Of a stretch of 64,000 nucleotides of DNA, positions 35,213-46,990 are shown piece by piece; the first letter of the stretch is position 1; each line of letters begins with the position of its first letter. The translations under genes were made by a program, and so were the position numbers. This DNA is from Manis javanica (Eukaryota > Chordata > Mammalia > Pholidota > Manidae). The DNA lies in the NCBI RefSeq assembly GCF_040802235.1, contig NC_133156.1, positions 111,258,173-111,322,172 on the forward strand. Reading direction: 5' to 3'. The notes beneath the pieces are model-generated. The model did not search any database, had not been told where the DNA came from, and saw nothing but the letters and a program-made list of their open reading frames with translations.

Positions 35213-35507
35213 TATAATAGATCCCGAAATACAGCCGTGCTAATATTAGAAGACAGTTGTTTGGGTGCCTCTCAGACGGGCCCAAGCCCCCCTTTGAAAG
35301 TGGGCATGAATCACAAAGCCCCGCGGCCGCCGCACCTGCACTGCTCGCATTCGGTGCAGCAGGCTGGTAAAAACTGGTGACCTCGCCGCTGCTTTTCGCT
35401 TTATAATTACGATCGCGACGACGGCAAGGGAGGGGCGCGGGTGGTCTGGGGAGGGCTGGCTTTTTGCTCACTTCAGACGGCTCGGGGGTGGGGGTGGGGG
35501 CTCCACA

Positions 35508-35692
35508 TCTTCCTTCATCTTCCCGGATTTATTCTTTCTCTCTCTTCCCTCTTCTCTTTCCCTCCCGTCCGCCCACCCCTTCGCCTCTTTTCTCTTGCCC
35601 TCCCTCTTCCCCGACTCTGCTCCTACTCTGCCCCCCTCTTTTCTCTCCCTCTTTCTTTTCCCGTCTTCCTTTCTCTCTTCCCTCCAACGTAG
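35508..35692. repeat. Long pyrimidine-rich tract
   Basis: About 185 bp are almost entirely C and T on the plus strand. Open frames here are low-complexity artefacts. Confidence 0.85.
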
Positions 35693-35699
35693 CATTAAT

Positions 35700-38600
35700 G
35701 TAGAGTTGCTTAGTGCCCTCTAATGGCAGACGACATTAACAATTAATAGCAAACTGTCCCCTTTGCAGGAGCCACCACTCAATGGCAGAGTTCCAAATTT
35801 GAACTTATTTCTTTTTATTCAGGGAGATGGATATAGTGCCTATAAGTAATGTGCTGGGGGGGAAGTTTGTTTTCTCCATTTAAAGGCTTTTTTTTTTCTC
35901 AGAGAAACTTAGTTGAAGGAAAGGGGAAAACTAACAATACTGTTACTTCACTTTTTTTTTGTACAAACTTGTCTTTTAATAACAGAAAGAGACACAGCTG
36001 TTTTAGGTAGCAGCTTTTTCAAACTGTGTATCCTAGGGTTGGAAAATAAATTAAGTATTCTAAATACATAAAAGAGCTTAGAATGCAGGTGTTGCATCTT
36101 ACATAGTCAATTTACAAAATTTAAGAATGAAACGTAATTATATAACTTTATATTTGCCCCCTGTTTAAATACAGTTATTGTTTCTGAATCCGCTGTAATC
36201 TTTGAAAGCTGGGAAACTCTAATTTCAATTACATTTTTCATCCCAGGACTATGAAAAACAAATAATTTTTACTTATGCCTGGTCATATATAAGGCCATTT
36301 TGCCTAGAGGAATGTAGGGTAACATTGTAATCCATAGTTTATTTTCTAAATACTTCTGGGAAGATTGTCTTAAAAACCACAATTTCCTCATATTTTAAAA
36401 CCTATAGCAATGAAAATAGTGATGTACCTTGCTGTTCTTATTAGATTTAACTCTTGTTCAATTACCTGTGTACCTATAATATGTCAATATAAAAAGAGCA
36501 TATAGATATACAGAATATAACTTTTTTTGGAGGAGAGGATGCATCTGACAACATGAAAAAATTAAGATAGAGGCCTTTTTTATTGTGGCTGGTCATAAAG
36601 TATTTATCTGAATGTTTGAGCAAGACATTTGGTTTATCCAGATAGTTATTTTAGTTTATGTATGGAAATAACTGTTATAAAAACTTTCTAAATTAATTTA
36701 ATCCAAGATATGTTCACCCAATTTCAGTATGGTGGGTAAAAAATAAAGATTATGTTTCTATTTTATTTTTTGTTTACAGAATGCCAAATACTCAGAACAG
36801 TCATTAAACTAAATCAACTGCACTAACTAGTTGCTTTGACATCATCTAATTGTCTAGACTAGGTCCACACAGACACATAGCTCTCATTGTAAAAAATGCC
36901 AGCACTCATAGGTGTGCTCCAGTATCAGAAGCAGACCCAATACAGGATTATTTCTTGTCCCAGAGAAGATGGTCCTGCAGGTCAGGGTTGAGGTCACTGG
37001 CAAACACACTGCGGAACACACAAGTGCTATGTTGCTTTTACCCTTGTGAATAAGCAGCCTGGTGTTTGTTTAGTGATACAAGCTCATCCTGTTTTTCAGC
37101 TGCACCTTGGATAGTATTGATCTGTTTGGAAGACTGTCTGCTCTGAATCGGTGCAGATCAGTCATCAGGACTCTTGTTGACCTGACTTGTTTTCTGGTCA
37201 ATCCAAGGAAATGAGACACAGGTCACTACTGGTTCCAGATAGGCCTTCTGTGGGCATCAGCAAGAGATCCATCCAAATTCTGTTGTATGAAATGGTATCA
37301 CACCTGTTCAGTGACATCATAGAAAAACAGCTGCTATTTCTTTTACTGTTTTATCTCCTGTAAATGCTAAATATTGGGTTTTTAGATGCCTAAATGTCAA
37401 GGAGACATTTTAAAACGCCTTCTTTCATTTTTGTTGTATGCCTTCAAGTTTGACTTCTTATTTTTTTCCTTTCTGCTCTGCCAAAAAAGTAAATGTAAAT
37501 TATGAGAAACACAATAGGACCACTTTGTAACTGACTTTCTGGGCAGCACACAAAAAGACTGCTGTTCTCTGATTGTTTGTCAGCTTCAGAAGCTATCTTC
37601 CTTCTGAAGTTTATAAATTTAAAAAAAAGAGTGTAGCAAGTGATTCAATCTAGCTTCCAGGATAGCTATTTGAAATCATACTAAATTGCTGTTTGAGACC
37701 TATATATGGAAAATTTGAAAGTTATGAATTGAGCAGTTTTTATTGTTTGCCTTAAAATTAAATGGTAACCATTTTTGATATTAGATATTTTGCAAAATGA
37801 ACATTAAGATTTCAAATGCAAATAATCTTGATTAAACAACAGAATTTAAGCACTTGAGAAATATGCTGAAATGATTTTAAAATCAGATTTTGTTCTTGTA
37901 GGTACAAAAACAGTTACTTAATGCGTCATGGTCTTTGGAATTGTGCAACTTCATAGACTAGAATGAGGATTTGAGGTGGGGTGGGGGAGTAATACTTCTG
38001 TATTGGCTGAATTGTTGCAGAACGGAAAAGTTAAGAAATGTGAGTACATAAAAGCAATGTCCAAACCACCAGGTGATTAAGTTTTTTAAAAAGTCATTAG
38101 AATATGCAACTTTTATCTAGTACTATAAAACACTAATTGGTTACCTGAACTTTTCTCACTTCAATGTTGCTTTGATGTTGTGTAGTTAGGCAATCATTGA
38201 TAGCCCTTTCTTTTTGATACTGCTTGTTTCTGTGTAGCACTTTTATTCCCCTCAACTTTAGAAATATTTTGGGTTTCCAGAAGTCATCTAAGATATGTGT
38301 CACATAGTCACTAAACTAGTTGTATCAGCATATTCAAGTTTAACATAATTAAGTCATTAAAATAAACCTTAATGAAAAATTGAAGTTTGCCACTGGTTAG
38401 AATGATATATTAATAGATATTTGTAAATAGTTTATTGTATTTTAGGTCACTTGCTCAATAAAATTGATTCATATATTTGGATATGACTGAAAGTATCAGT
38501 GTGTGACCTTTAACACTTTTAATCCTGTTTGCATTTATACTTTCTACTGTATGAAAAATCCTAGGAGAGCAAATCAGTGTTTTCTGTTCTGTTTTGCCAT

Positions 38601-39015
38601 TTTATGATTGAAACAACAATGTGTCAATCAAAGTAAGAGCCACCTTCCTGGATTATTCATTGGCTGAAAGTGAGTCAGTATGCTTAAGGTACTTTTTTGT
38701 ATTTTAGTTTCTGTTATCTCATTTTAGCTTTCCAGAGAGTAGCAGTGGTTTGCACATTTACTAATTTTTTTAAGTGCTTGCCTCATCAATTATACAATTG
38801 CTCTTTAATTATCCATGTTGTCATCTGCAATTTTTTATTTGACACAAATCTTGTCTCATATATGATATCTATTTGCCCAAAAAGAAAAATATGTTTATGA
38901 TAGGTCCAAAGTTCACATGGCAGTTAGACATGACTTTATATCTTATTATATCTTTTCATAGATTTTTGATTAGTCATCTTTCTTTAAAGGAGAATTAATT
39001 CCAAATCTATTTTGC
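35700..39015. other. Unique stretch upstream of FST
   Basis: More than 3 kb with no recognisable repeat or coding exon, AT-rich. Distal FST regulation could lie here, but no specific element can be named. Confidence 0.5.
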
Positions 39016-39019
39016 ATTT

Positions 39020-39390
39020 TGCTTTTGTACCTTTGTGAAAAATCAAATGGCCTCATGAGTGTGAATCTATTTCTGAGTTCTCTATTCTATCCCATTGGTT
39101 TATTTGTTGATCCTATGCCAGTACCACATTACCTTGATTACTGTGACTTTATAGTAAGTAATGAAGTCAAATAGTGTAATTCCTCCAGCTTTGTTCTTTT
39201 TCAACTTTGTTTTGGGTATTCTAGTTGTATTTCCGCATAAATTTTAGAATCTACTTGTTGAATTCTACAAAAGTAAGTTTGATGGGATTATTACAGAATA
39301 GTCAATATGGGGAGAACTGATATTTTAACAATATTGAGCTTTCAAAACCATGAACATGGTATATCTTTCCATTTACTTACTTTTTAAAAA
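39020..39390 (-). mobile_element. Old L1 (L1M) ORF2 fragment
   Basis: CTCTATTCTATCCCATTGGT, ATGCCAGTACCACATTACCT and TGATTACTGTGACTTTATAG are the reverse complement of the L1 ORF2 region downstream of RT. No frame remains. Confidence 0.8.
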
Positions 39391-40256
39391 ATTTCTCTCA
39401 ACTATGGTTTATAGATCTATTTTGCATTTTGACTACCACTAAAAAAATGCTGAAGTAGGATAACAAATGCAATTTTCAGCTCTATCTCAGATGAACTCAA
39501 TGGGTTATAAATATTTCCTGGTGCAGATTTATACTTGTCTTCATACTTTCTAAGGCTGATTGTGTGAGGTCATAAAAAAGAATGCATTGAGCATACTTTC
39601 CAGGAGTGGCGTGGGCATGCTAACTTACAATATCTCTTGCATGCATTCTTTCAGTGTTTCTTTTAGGCTATAGTCACTACTTTAAATAAGTAATTTCTGT
39701 CACCATGAGATTAACCCTCAAAGAGTGTTAAAAATGATCCTTTACATAGGTGTTAGATTGAATATGATTTCGTCATTTTCTCATGAATAGGTTCCTACTC
39801 AAAACAATCCATCATGGTACTTAAGTTTTGAGAGGTAGAAATACACAGATACCATTGTGCCACTGTTTGGGTAGCAATTACTTTCTGCCTTTATTCTTTA
39901 GTGGAGAGTTATGGCATCTTTTCATTGTCATTACTCTCCCTAATTCATTAATTCTCCCCATAGTTTCCTTTCCTTTTATATATAATTTTCCATCCATCAG
40001 AGGGATCAATATTATAACCTAAAGTTGTACCTTTTGCAGCATGCATTGGCTTATTTTTTTCATGTAAATCCTGCATTCAAAAGTAAACTATACTTTGTAT
40101 TGTTTATCCAACAGTACCACTAAATATTTAACAATGGGTTGAGGTCAAATGGTGATGACACAACATGTGGAAATACGGGACAGATGATGCATTAAGTGTT
40201 GAAATAATTTATTTCAACACATTGCGAGCCTTGCTATTTTTTAGACTAAAGTAGGA

Positions 40257-40281
40257 ATATATATATATATATATATATATA
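40257..40281. repeat. (AT)n microsatellite
   Basis: About twelve uninterrupted units. Confidence 0.95.
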
Positions 40282-41132
40282 AAATAAAGACTAGTAGATG
40301 TATAATTTAGCAACTGTCTAGGTCAATGTATATCTAATCTCTCATAAGTAGCCACTATTTAGCAATATAGAATTGTTAGTATATATAGGAAGTTCATTGA
40401 TTTGTTTTTCCAATGCATTAGATAAATGATTTTTCTGAACTGGTCTCTGTGGCACTTCCTCGCAAATAAGGATATGAAAATCATCAACAGGAATGATGTG
40501 TTCATGCTTACATGATGGGCAGATGGAAGCAGAGTGTAGAAAAGTCATTTAGTTGAGATCATTTTGGCCCCGACACTTCTAATCTTTGCGGGAAAACATT
40601 GCTTTGGCCAGCCTAATGACACAATCATCAGATGGTCAACATTTTCATTTTTGCCAAAGTACCAGATTTCCTGAAGATTTAGGCAGGGATTCCTAACTTT
40701 TCTTGTTTACAGTTCCTCTGAGAAACTATTGACAGAATATGAGCCATCTCCCCAGAACAGTGCACAAACGCATATACACCCATGCAAGATTTTGCATTCA
40801 TTTTTAAGGAGATCATAAACATTTTTAATCCATGCATGGGTTCCCTAGGGTTCCACAGACCCCCAGATCAAGACACCTGATTTTAAAAGACTCAACTTCT
40901 AGATGGGCTGATTATTCTCCTATTACTCTTCAGTCAGTCTACTTGCTTTTCAAGAATGCTTCAGACCTTAGTCAGAGTGTCCTCCCTAGGATAATTCCAT
41001 ATATATTAAAGTGCCTTACAAAGCTAACCAGTGTCACTATTATAGTAGTTGCCTTTAGAGTGAGTTCAAAACACACACACATACCCCAAAATGCATATAC
41101 TATTTTGTTCTTTAATAATAGCCATGGTGAAC

Positions 41133-41215
41133 TGAGTACCTATTCCATGCTAGACACTTAAAATACATCTTAACTACCTTTCCAAACAGGTATTATTATC
41201 ACTATTTCCTAGATC
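41133..41215 (-). mobile_element. MIR fragment
   Basis: GAGTACCTATTCCATGCTAG and GGTATTATTATCACTATTTC correspond to part of the reverse-complemented MIR. Confidence 0.45.
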
Positions 41216-41504
41216 CCTCCACAAAACATAGGACAAAGTTGAGCCAGGAAAACTTTAGCCTAGCATATAGGATGGGACTGTACTTTAGGCATTCCAAGAA
41301 ATAATAAGCAAAAGAAACAGCTCTGTAATTACTACTATATTCTAAACAACTTAATATTATTTCACAGATAATGTTTTTTTACTGTTACTATTCATAAAAT
41401 ATTCAGTTGGTTTTACACATATTTATACAATTACAATGCAGCATATTATACAAAATATGCTAGTACAAGTAGCCCATAGTTTTTCTTTGGTTTTGTTTTC
41501 AACA

Positions 41505-41740
41505 TAATTTCAACAAATATTTATTAAACATCTATTATATGGTCCAGACTTTGTGGTGGGGATAGAGAGCAAGTAAGACAAATTTAGTTGCAGCTTTCTT
41601 GGAACATTGGGGATAAGAGAGAAAGCAGATATTAAAACAGTACAAACAACAAGTTGTGATGAGGATGGACAGGGAAGATCTGCTAATGAAATGAGTTAGC
41701 TGATGTCTTACATTTGAGGAGGGTTAGCCAGGAGATGGTG
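41505..41740 (+). mobile_element. L2 fragment
   Basis: TTCAACAAATATTTATTAAA, then ACTTTGTGGTGGGGATAGAG and TCTTACATTTGAGGAGGG, follow the order of the L2-derived repeat. Confidence 0.55.
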
Positions 41741-42229
41741 GTGCTTGGAGGAGATGGTGGAAAAGTATTTGGGAATTCCAGAAGACAAGAGAGGAATCAT
41801 TTGAGGAACCAAAAGAATGACCAAAGCACATACTCTTCTTTGAGAGGAAGAGTGGAAATTGAAGAGATGGGAGAATTTAATGGTACAGATTATATTAGCT
41901 CTTGTAAAAACCTTGGGTTCACCTGCTTTCCAGAGGAAATCCATGGTAATATTATAAGTAGAGAGGTGGCATGAGCTATTTTTCATTTAGAAATGCTGTT
42001 TCTGCCTGAACTGTGAGATAGATATGGATGGCACTAGTACTGGTAAAAGGCTACCTTTTGGGATGCCATCCCAGTAACAGAACTCTATCAGAGGGTGACA
42101 CTTGGGTTGGAGAGAAGGATGGATTCAGGAGATAGGGACGACTCTTGTGTTTCCAGTATGAATAAGTGAGTGAGTGGTGGTAACATTTCCTGAGATAGAC
42201 AATAATGGATGAGGGGCAGGTTTCTGTCT

Positions 42230-43555
42230 GGGACTTGTTGTCAAGAAGCCTGTGGGACTCAAGAGAATGTCCTAAATTGCTAGGTTTATCATTATGAATA
42301 AATCTCTTTTGGGTAACATAAGTCAGTCTTCCTTTCTGACCCTGGAAACATCCAGATCTACTAGATGTGACCAAGTACAACCAAGAATACAAAGCACTTT
42401 GGGAAGAACTAACCAAACAAATGAACAAGAATGGGTGGTTGTTTCATAAATCAATACCCAAGAAAATGCACATTCCTCTTTGCACTTTCTAAGCACTAAC
42501 TTCAGAGGGTAGCAGCAATTCAAGATACAAAATTTATATGAGAATAGGATGAAAAGGGCCCAAGCATTCTCTCAAGACATACAACTATGTGGGAATCTTT
42601 GTCTTATATAAACTGATCTCAGTGTCCAGAAGGCATGCCATTTAGGATTCCTGGAGTGGGGATGGAGAGAGCAGAAGATGAGAATCCATCTCCATCTACC
42701 TGTGACATTTGTTCATACATTAAGCAATATTTGTTGTATATACAGAATTAACTGAGTATAATTGAGTACCGACTGAAAGTAAAACCATTAGATGAATGAT
42801 TGATGGGGAACTGATAGAAGAATTACAACACAGCAAAACAGACAAATCCAGAAGGAGGGTCATTCTATAGCCTGACTGACCTGATTTCATCAGTAATGGG
42901 AGCCTGTGGATAAATATTTCCTTTTTCTTTCACCAGATAGATGGTCCTGAGAAAACTTCAGGTTATTCTGTGAAATTAAGCAATTAGTCTCAATAAAGGT
43001 GGTCATCTTTAAAAACATGTTTTAAAAATAATGCATCTTTGTATTGGCTCTTCTTTCTTCTTTCTCCTATCCTTTATTAATGGACCGCTGAATCACACTC
43101 TCCAATAAGGAGCCTGGATTTAAGCCTTTCAGGTTTTGCTTTCAAAACTAAGACACAGAGGAAGTAAAGGGCTGCTAAAAGTTTTAAGGAACCAAGGAGC
43201 CCATTAGGTTATATAATATTTTTTATACAATAGTGACTTTCTTGCTCAATTAGGAAAGACATTACACATATTTGCTTCCTAAGATAATGGGACAGGAATG
43301 ACAAAGAGGTAAATTTGATTTAATGAGAGCAGAAAGTGGTTCTAAGGCTAAAAATCAATTAGCAATGTCTGTTTTGGGCACTATATGGAGGTGTGTCATC
43401 CACCATGTTTGTCATCCTTAGGCTAAAAGATAGAGAAGATCAAGAGTAAGCTGGGAGGTAATTAGATACACTAATAGAGAAAAAAAGATCATTATTTTCA
43501 GGTGATTTAGAATCCTTTTTATGAGCTGTAAGTAGTGCTCATAGACATTTCCCTT
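42230..43555. other. Unique stretch
   Basis: Nothing recognised in this interval. Confidence 0.5.
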
Positions 43556-43559
43556 ACAG

Positions 43560-43735
43560 CCTCTTTGACCTCATCATCTACTATTTGTTTCTCTGTAATC
43601 TCTCTGGTCTCCAAACATGCTCCTGTCTCAAAAATTTTACATCTGTTGTTTTTTCTACCTGAAAAGCTTTTTCTATAGATACGTGCATGGCTTGTTCCTT
43701 TACTTCCTTCAGGTCTCTGCTCAAATATTAATGAG
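43560..43735 (+). mobile_element. L2 fragment
   Basis: TGACCTCATCATCTACTATT, TGGTCTCCAAACATGCTCC and CCTTCAGGTCTCTGCTCAAA match the L2 body in order. Confidence 0.55.
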
Positions 43736-43850
43736 AATATATATATATTATATATATATCATTTATATATATCAATAATATATAGATACATAATTGAAAT
43801 AAAGTATATTATATGTAATAAAAATATATGATAAGTATATATGTATGTAT
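43735..43850. repeat. Imperfect AT-rich simple repeat
   Basis: Runs of AT/TATA with interruptions over about 115 bp. Confidence 0.8.
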
Positions 43851-43997
43851 AGGTGGAGCTATTAATTACATTGGAACCTAATTTATACTGAAAAGACAGA
43901 TTAAATGCTAATTTTTTTATCCTTTATATGCTTTCAAAATAAGATATTAGTTGAATGACTATTTTCGGTGATGTTGATGAACTAGTTTCTTTTTTCA

Positions 43998-45425
43998 AAA
44001 ATTTTAACAGCTTTTTAAAAAAAATTGAAGTATCATTGATACACAATCTTATATTAGTTTCAGTTATACAATGCAATGGTGGTTCAACAGTTACCCATAT
44101 TATTAAATCCTCACCCCCACGGCTACTATCTGTCAACATAGGAAGATGTTACAGAATCATTGACTGTATTTTCCATGCTGTACTATACCATTCCCGTGAC
44201 CAAACTACATTACGATGGAGAATTTTTGTGCCCCTTTTATACCTCTCCACCTCCCTACCCACCCACCCTAACCCCTTCCTGATAGTAACCACCAGTCCAC
44301 TTCTCAGTGCCTATGAGTCTACTGCTGTTTGTTCATTCTGTTTTGCTTTGTATTTATATTTCATGAGCAAGTGAAATCATATGGTATTTGTCTTTTTCCA
44401 CATGACTTATTTCACTGAGCACAATAACCTCTAGGTCCATCCATGTTGTAGCAAATGGCAGAATTTCTTTTTGTTTTATGGCTGAATAATATTCCATTGT
44501 GTATATGTACCACATCTCCTTTATCCATTTATCTACTGATGGACACTTAGTTTGCTTCCATATCTTAGCTATTGTAAATAATGTAGCAATAAACAAAGGG
44601 GTGCATATATTTTTTTGAATCAGGGATTTTGTTTCCTTCAGGTAAATTCCTAGAAGTGGAATTACTGGACCAAATGGTATTTCTGTTTTTAGTTTTCTGA
44701 GGAACCTCCATACTGCTTTCCACAGGAGCTGTACCAATTTACATTTCCACCGACACTGTAGGAGGGTTCCCCTTCTTCCACATCTTCATCAACCCTTGTT
44801 ATTTCTTGTCTTTTGGATAGTGGCCATTCTGACTGGTGTGAAGAGATACCTCAGTGTGGCTATGATTTGCATTGCCCTGATGATTAGTGATGTGGACCAT
44901 CGTTTCATTTCTTCTTTGGAGAAATGTCAGTTCATGTCCTCTGCCCATTTTTTCTTTGGGTTATTTGTTTTTTGAGTGTTGAGGCATATGAGTTCTTTAT
45001 GTATTTTGGATGTTAACTCCTTATCAGATAAATCATTTATGAATACTTTCTCTCATACTGTAGGTTGCCTTTTTATTCTGCTGATGGTGTTCTTTGCCAT
45101 ATAGAAGCTTTTTAATTTGATGTAGTCCCATTGCTCATTTTTTACTTTGTTTCCCTTGCACAAGGAGATGTGTCCAGGAAAAATTTTTCATACTTATATT
45201 CAATAGATTTTGCCTGTGTTTTCTTCTAAGAGTTTTATGGTTTCATGACTTACATTCATGTATTTGAACCATTTCAAATTTACTTTTGTGTATGGAGTTA
45301 GGCAATAATCCAGTTTCATTCTCTTGCATGTAGCTGTCCAGTTTCCCAACACCTATTATTGAAGAGGCTGTCTTTTCTCCATTGTATATTCATGGCTCCT
45401 TTTTGATTAATTTGTTCTGTTTTTT
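43998..45425 (-). mobile_element. 5'-truncated L1 on the minus strand
   Basis: The 3' UTR (about 44020-44350) is followed by the C-terminal part of ORF2. An open fragment at 44737-44354 shows VQLLWKAVWRFLRKLK and WYIYTMEYYSAIKQKE, typical of the L1 ORF2 C terminus. Further similarity continues with frame breaks to about 45425, where the element stops. It is an older subfamily than the copy at 6183. Confidence 0.88.
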
Positions 45426-45864
45426 TTTTCTTTCTCAAAGATTGGTTCTCAAAGAATACCACATGGATATTCATAGAATCAGTGACTTTCTGTCAATTAC
45501 AATCATTGTCTTTTAAAACCTAAATCATAATTTTGGCCAGGGAAGTCTCTTCAAGTTATACCATTTCCTTTTTACACAATCCTATTAATCTTGTGAGGTT
45601 TGTTTGCTTTCTGACACAAATTGCCCTAGACTGACCTTACATCTTTGCTGCCTAGGCGTGGAATCAGCCTTTGTCCAAGAACACCCATCTTTAAAAAATT
45701 TTTTTTCAAACTGGGGAATGGTTTTAGAAGTTAATATCTGTGTGCTAGGAGTCGTCATTGCTACTGGAATATTAGAGAATCCCTAGGAGATTTTAATGGA
45801 CACAGGTAGGGAAGATAATAAAATAATAATGATAATTTTATATTGTTATTTCTAATGCAGTTTA

Positions 45865-46990
45865 AAAAATAATAGCTTTATTGAAGTATAATGCACATAT
45901 CATACATTTCACTCTTTTACAGTGTACAATTTAGTGGTTTGTAGTTTATTCATGGAATTATATAAACATCATCACCATCTAATTCTTTTTTTTTTTTTCT
46001 AAGCCCTCTCAGCAATCACTAGCATGTGGGCCACCGTCAATAGGCTATAGGAGTGAGGAGCAGTTTTTGAACCACCCAATTCCCAGTTGTATGGGATCTG
46101 AAAGCATCAGGAAATATGGGTCTGAGTCTATCATTCTGACGGTGGCCAAATGGTGATTTTTTTTATTATTGATTATTGATTATTTATTTATTTTATTAAG
46201 GTATCATTGATATACACTCTTATGAAGGTTTCACATGAAAAAACAATGTGGTTACTACATTCACCCACCCATATTATCGAGTCCCCCCCGATACTCCATT
46301 GCATTCACTGTCCATCAGTGTAGTAAGACATTATCATCTAATTCTGCAACATTTTTATTACTCTGAAAAGAAAGCCTCTGCCCATTAGTTGTCACCCAAA
46401 TTCATCCTTTCCCCTCCTTTGACAGCCACTAGTCTACTTACTCTGTGGATTTGCCTATTCTGGACATTTCATATAAATATATAAATATTTATGAATATAT
46501 ATAAATATATAACCTTTGTATCTGGAGTCTTTCACTTAGAATGTTTTCAAGGTTCCTCCATACCTTAGTACATATTGGCGTGTCACTCTTTTTTATGGCA
46601 TAGTAATATGTCATTGTATTAGATATCATATTTTGCTTATCTGTTCACCAGTTGATGGACATTTGGGCTATCTCCACTTTTTAGCTACTGTGAATAATAA
46701 AGCTATGACTATACCCATACAAGTTCTTCTGTGACATGTGTTTTCATTTATCTTGAGTATATATACCCAGCAGTGGAATTAACTAGATCATGTAACTCTG
46801 TGTTTAACTTTGAGATGCTACCAACTTTTTTCCAAATAGTTCTTTGGAAACTATCCATATCATTTTATATTCCACCAGAAATATATGGGTGTTCCAATTT
46901 CTTCACATTCTCACCAACATTTATTATTAACTTTCTTTTTGACCACAGCCATCTTAATAGGTGTGAAGAGGTATCTCGTGTTTTTTCTTT
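45865..46990 (-). mobile_element. Old L1 (L1M) with a nested younger insertion
   Basis: Reverse-complement L1M 3' UTR (AATAGCTTTATTGAAGTATA, TACAGTGTACAATTTAGTGG) is interrupted at 45987-46334. It resumes with ACATTTTTATTACTCTGAAA, TGGATTTGCCTATTCTGGAC and the C-terminal ORF2 region to about 46985. No reading frame survives. Confidence 0.82.
45976..46345 (-). mobile_element. L1 3' end insertion with apparent 3' transduction
   Basis: An 11-bp direct repeat CATCTAATTCT (45976-45986 and 46335-46345) flanks the insert. Read on the minus strand, the order is L1 3' end (46334 to about 46195), an A-rich L1 tail (about 46195-46157), about 155 bp of non-L1 DNA, a pure A tract, then the duplication. 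This is the structure of a transduced 3' flank. No poly(A) signal hexamer is obvious in the transduced part. Confidence 0.65.
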
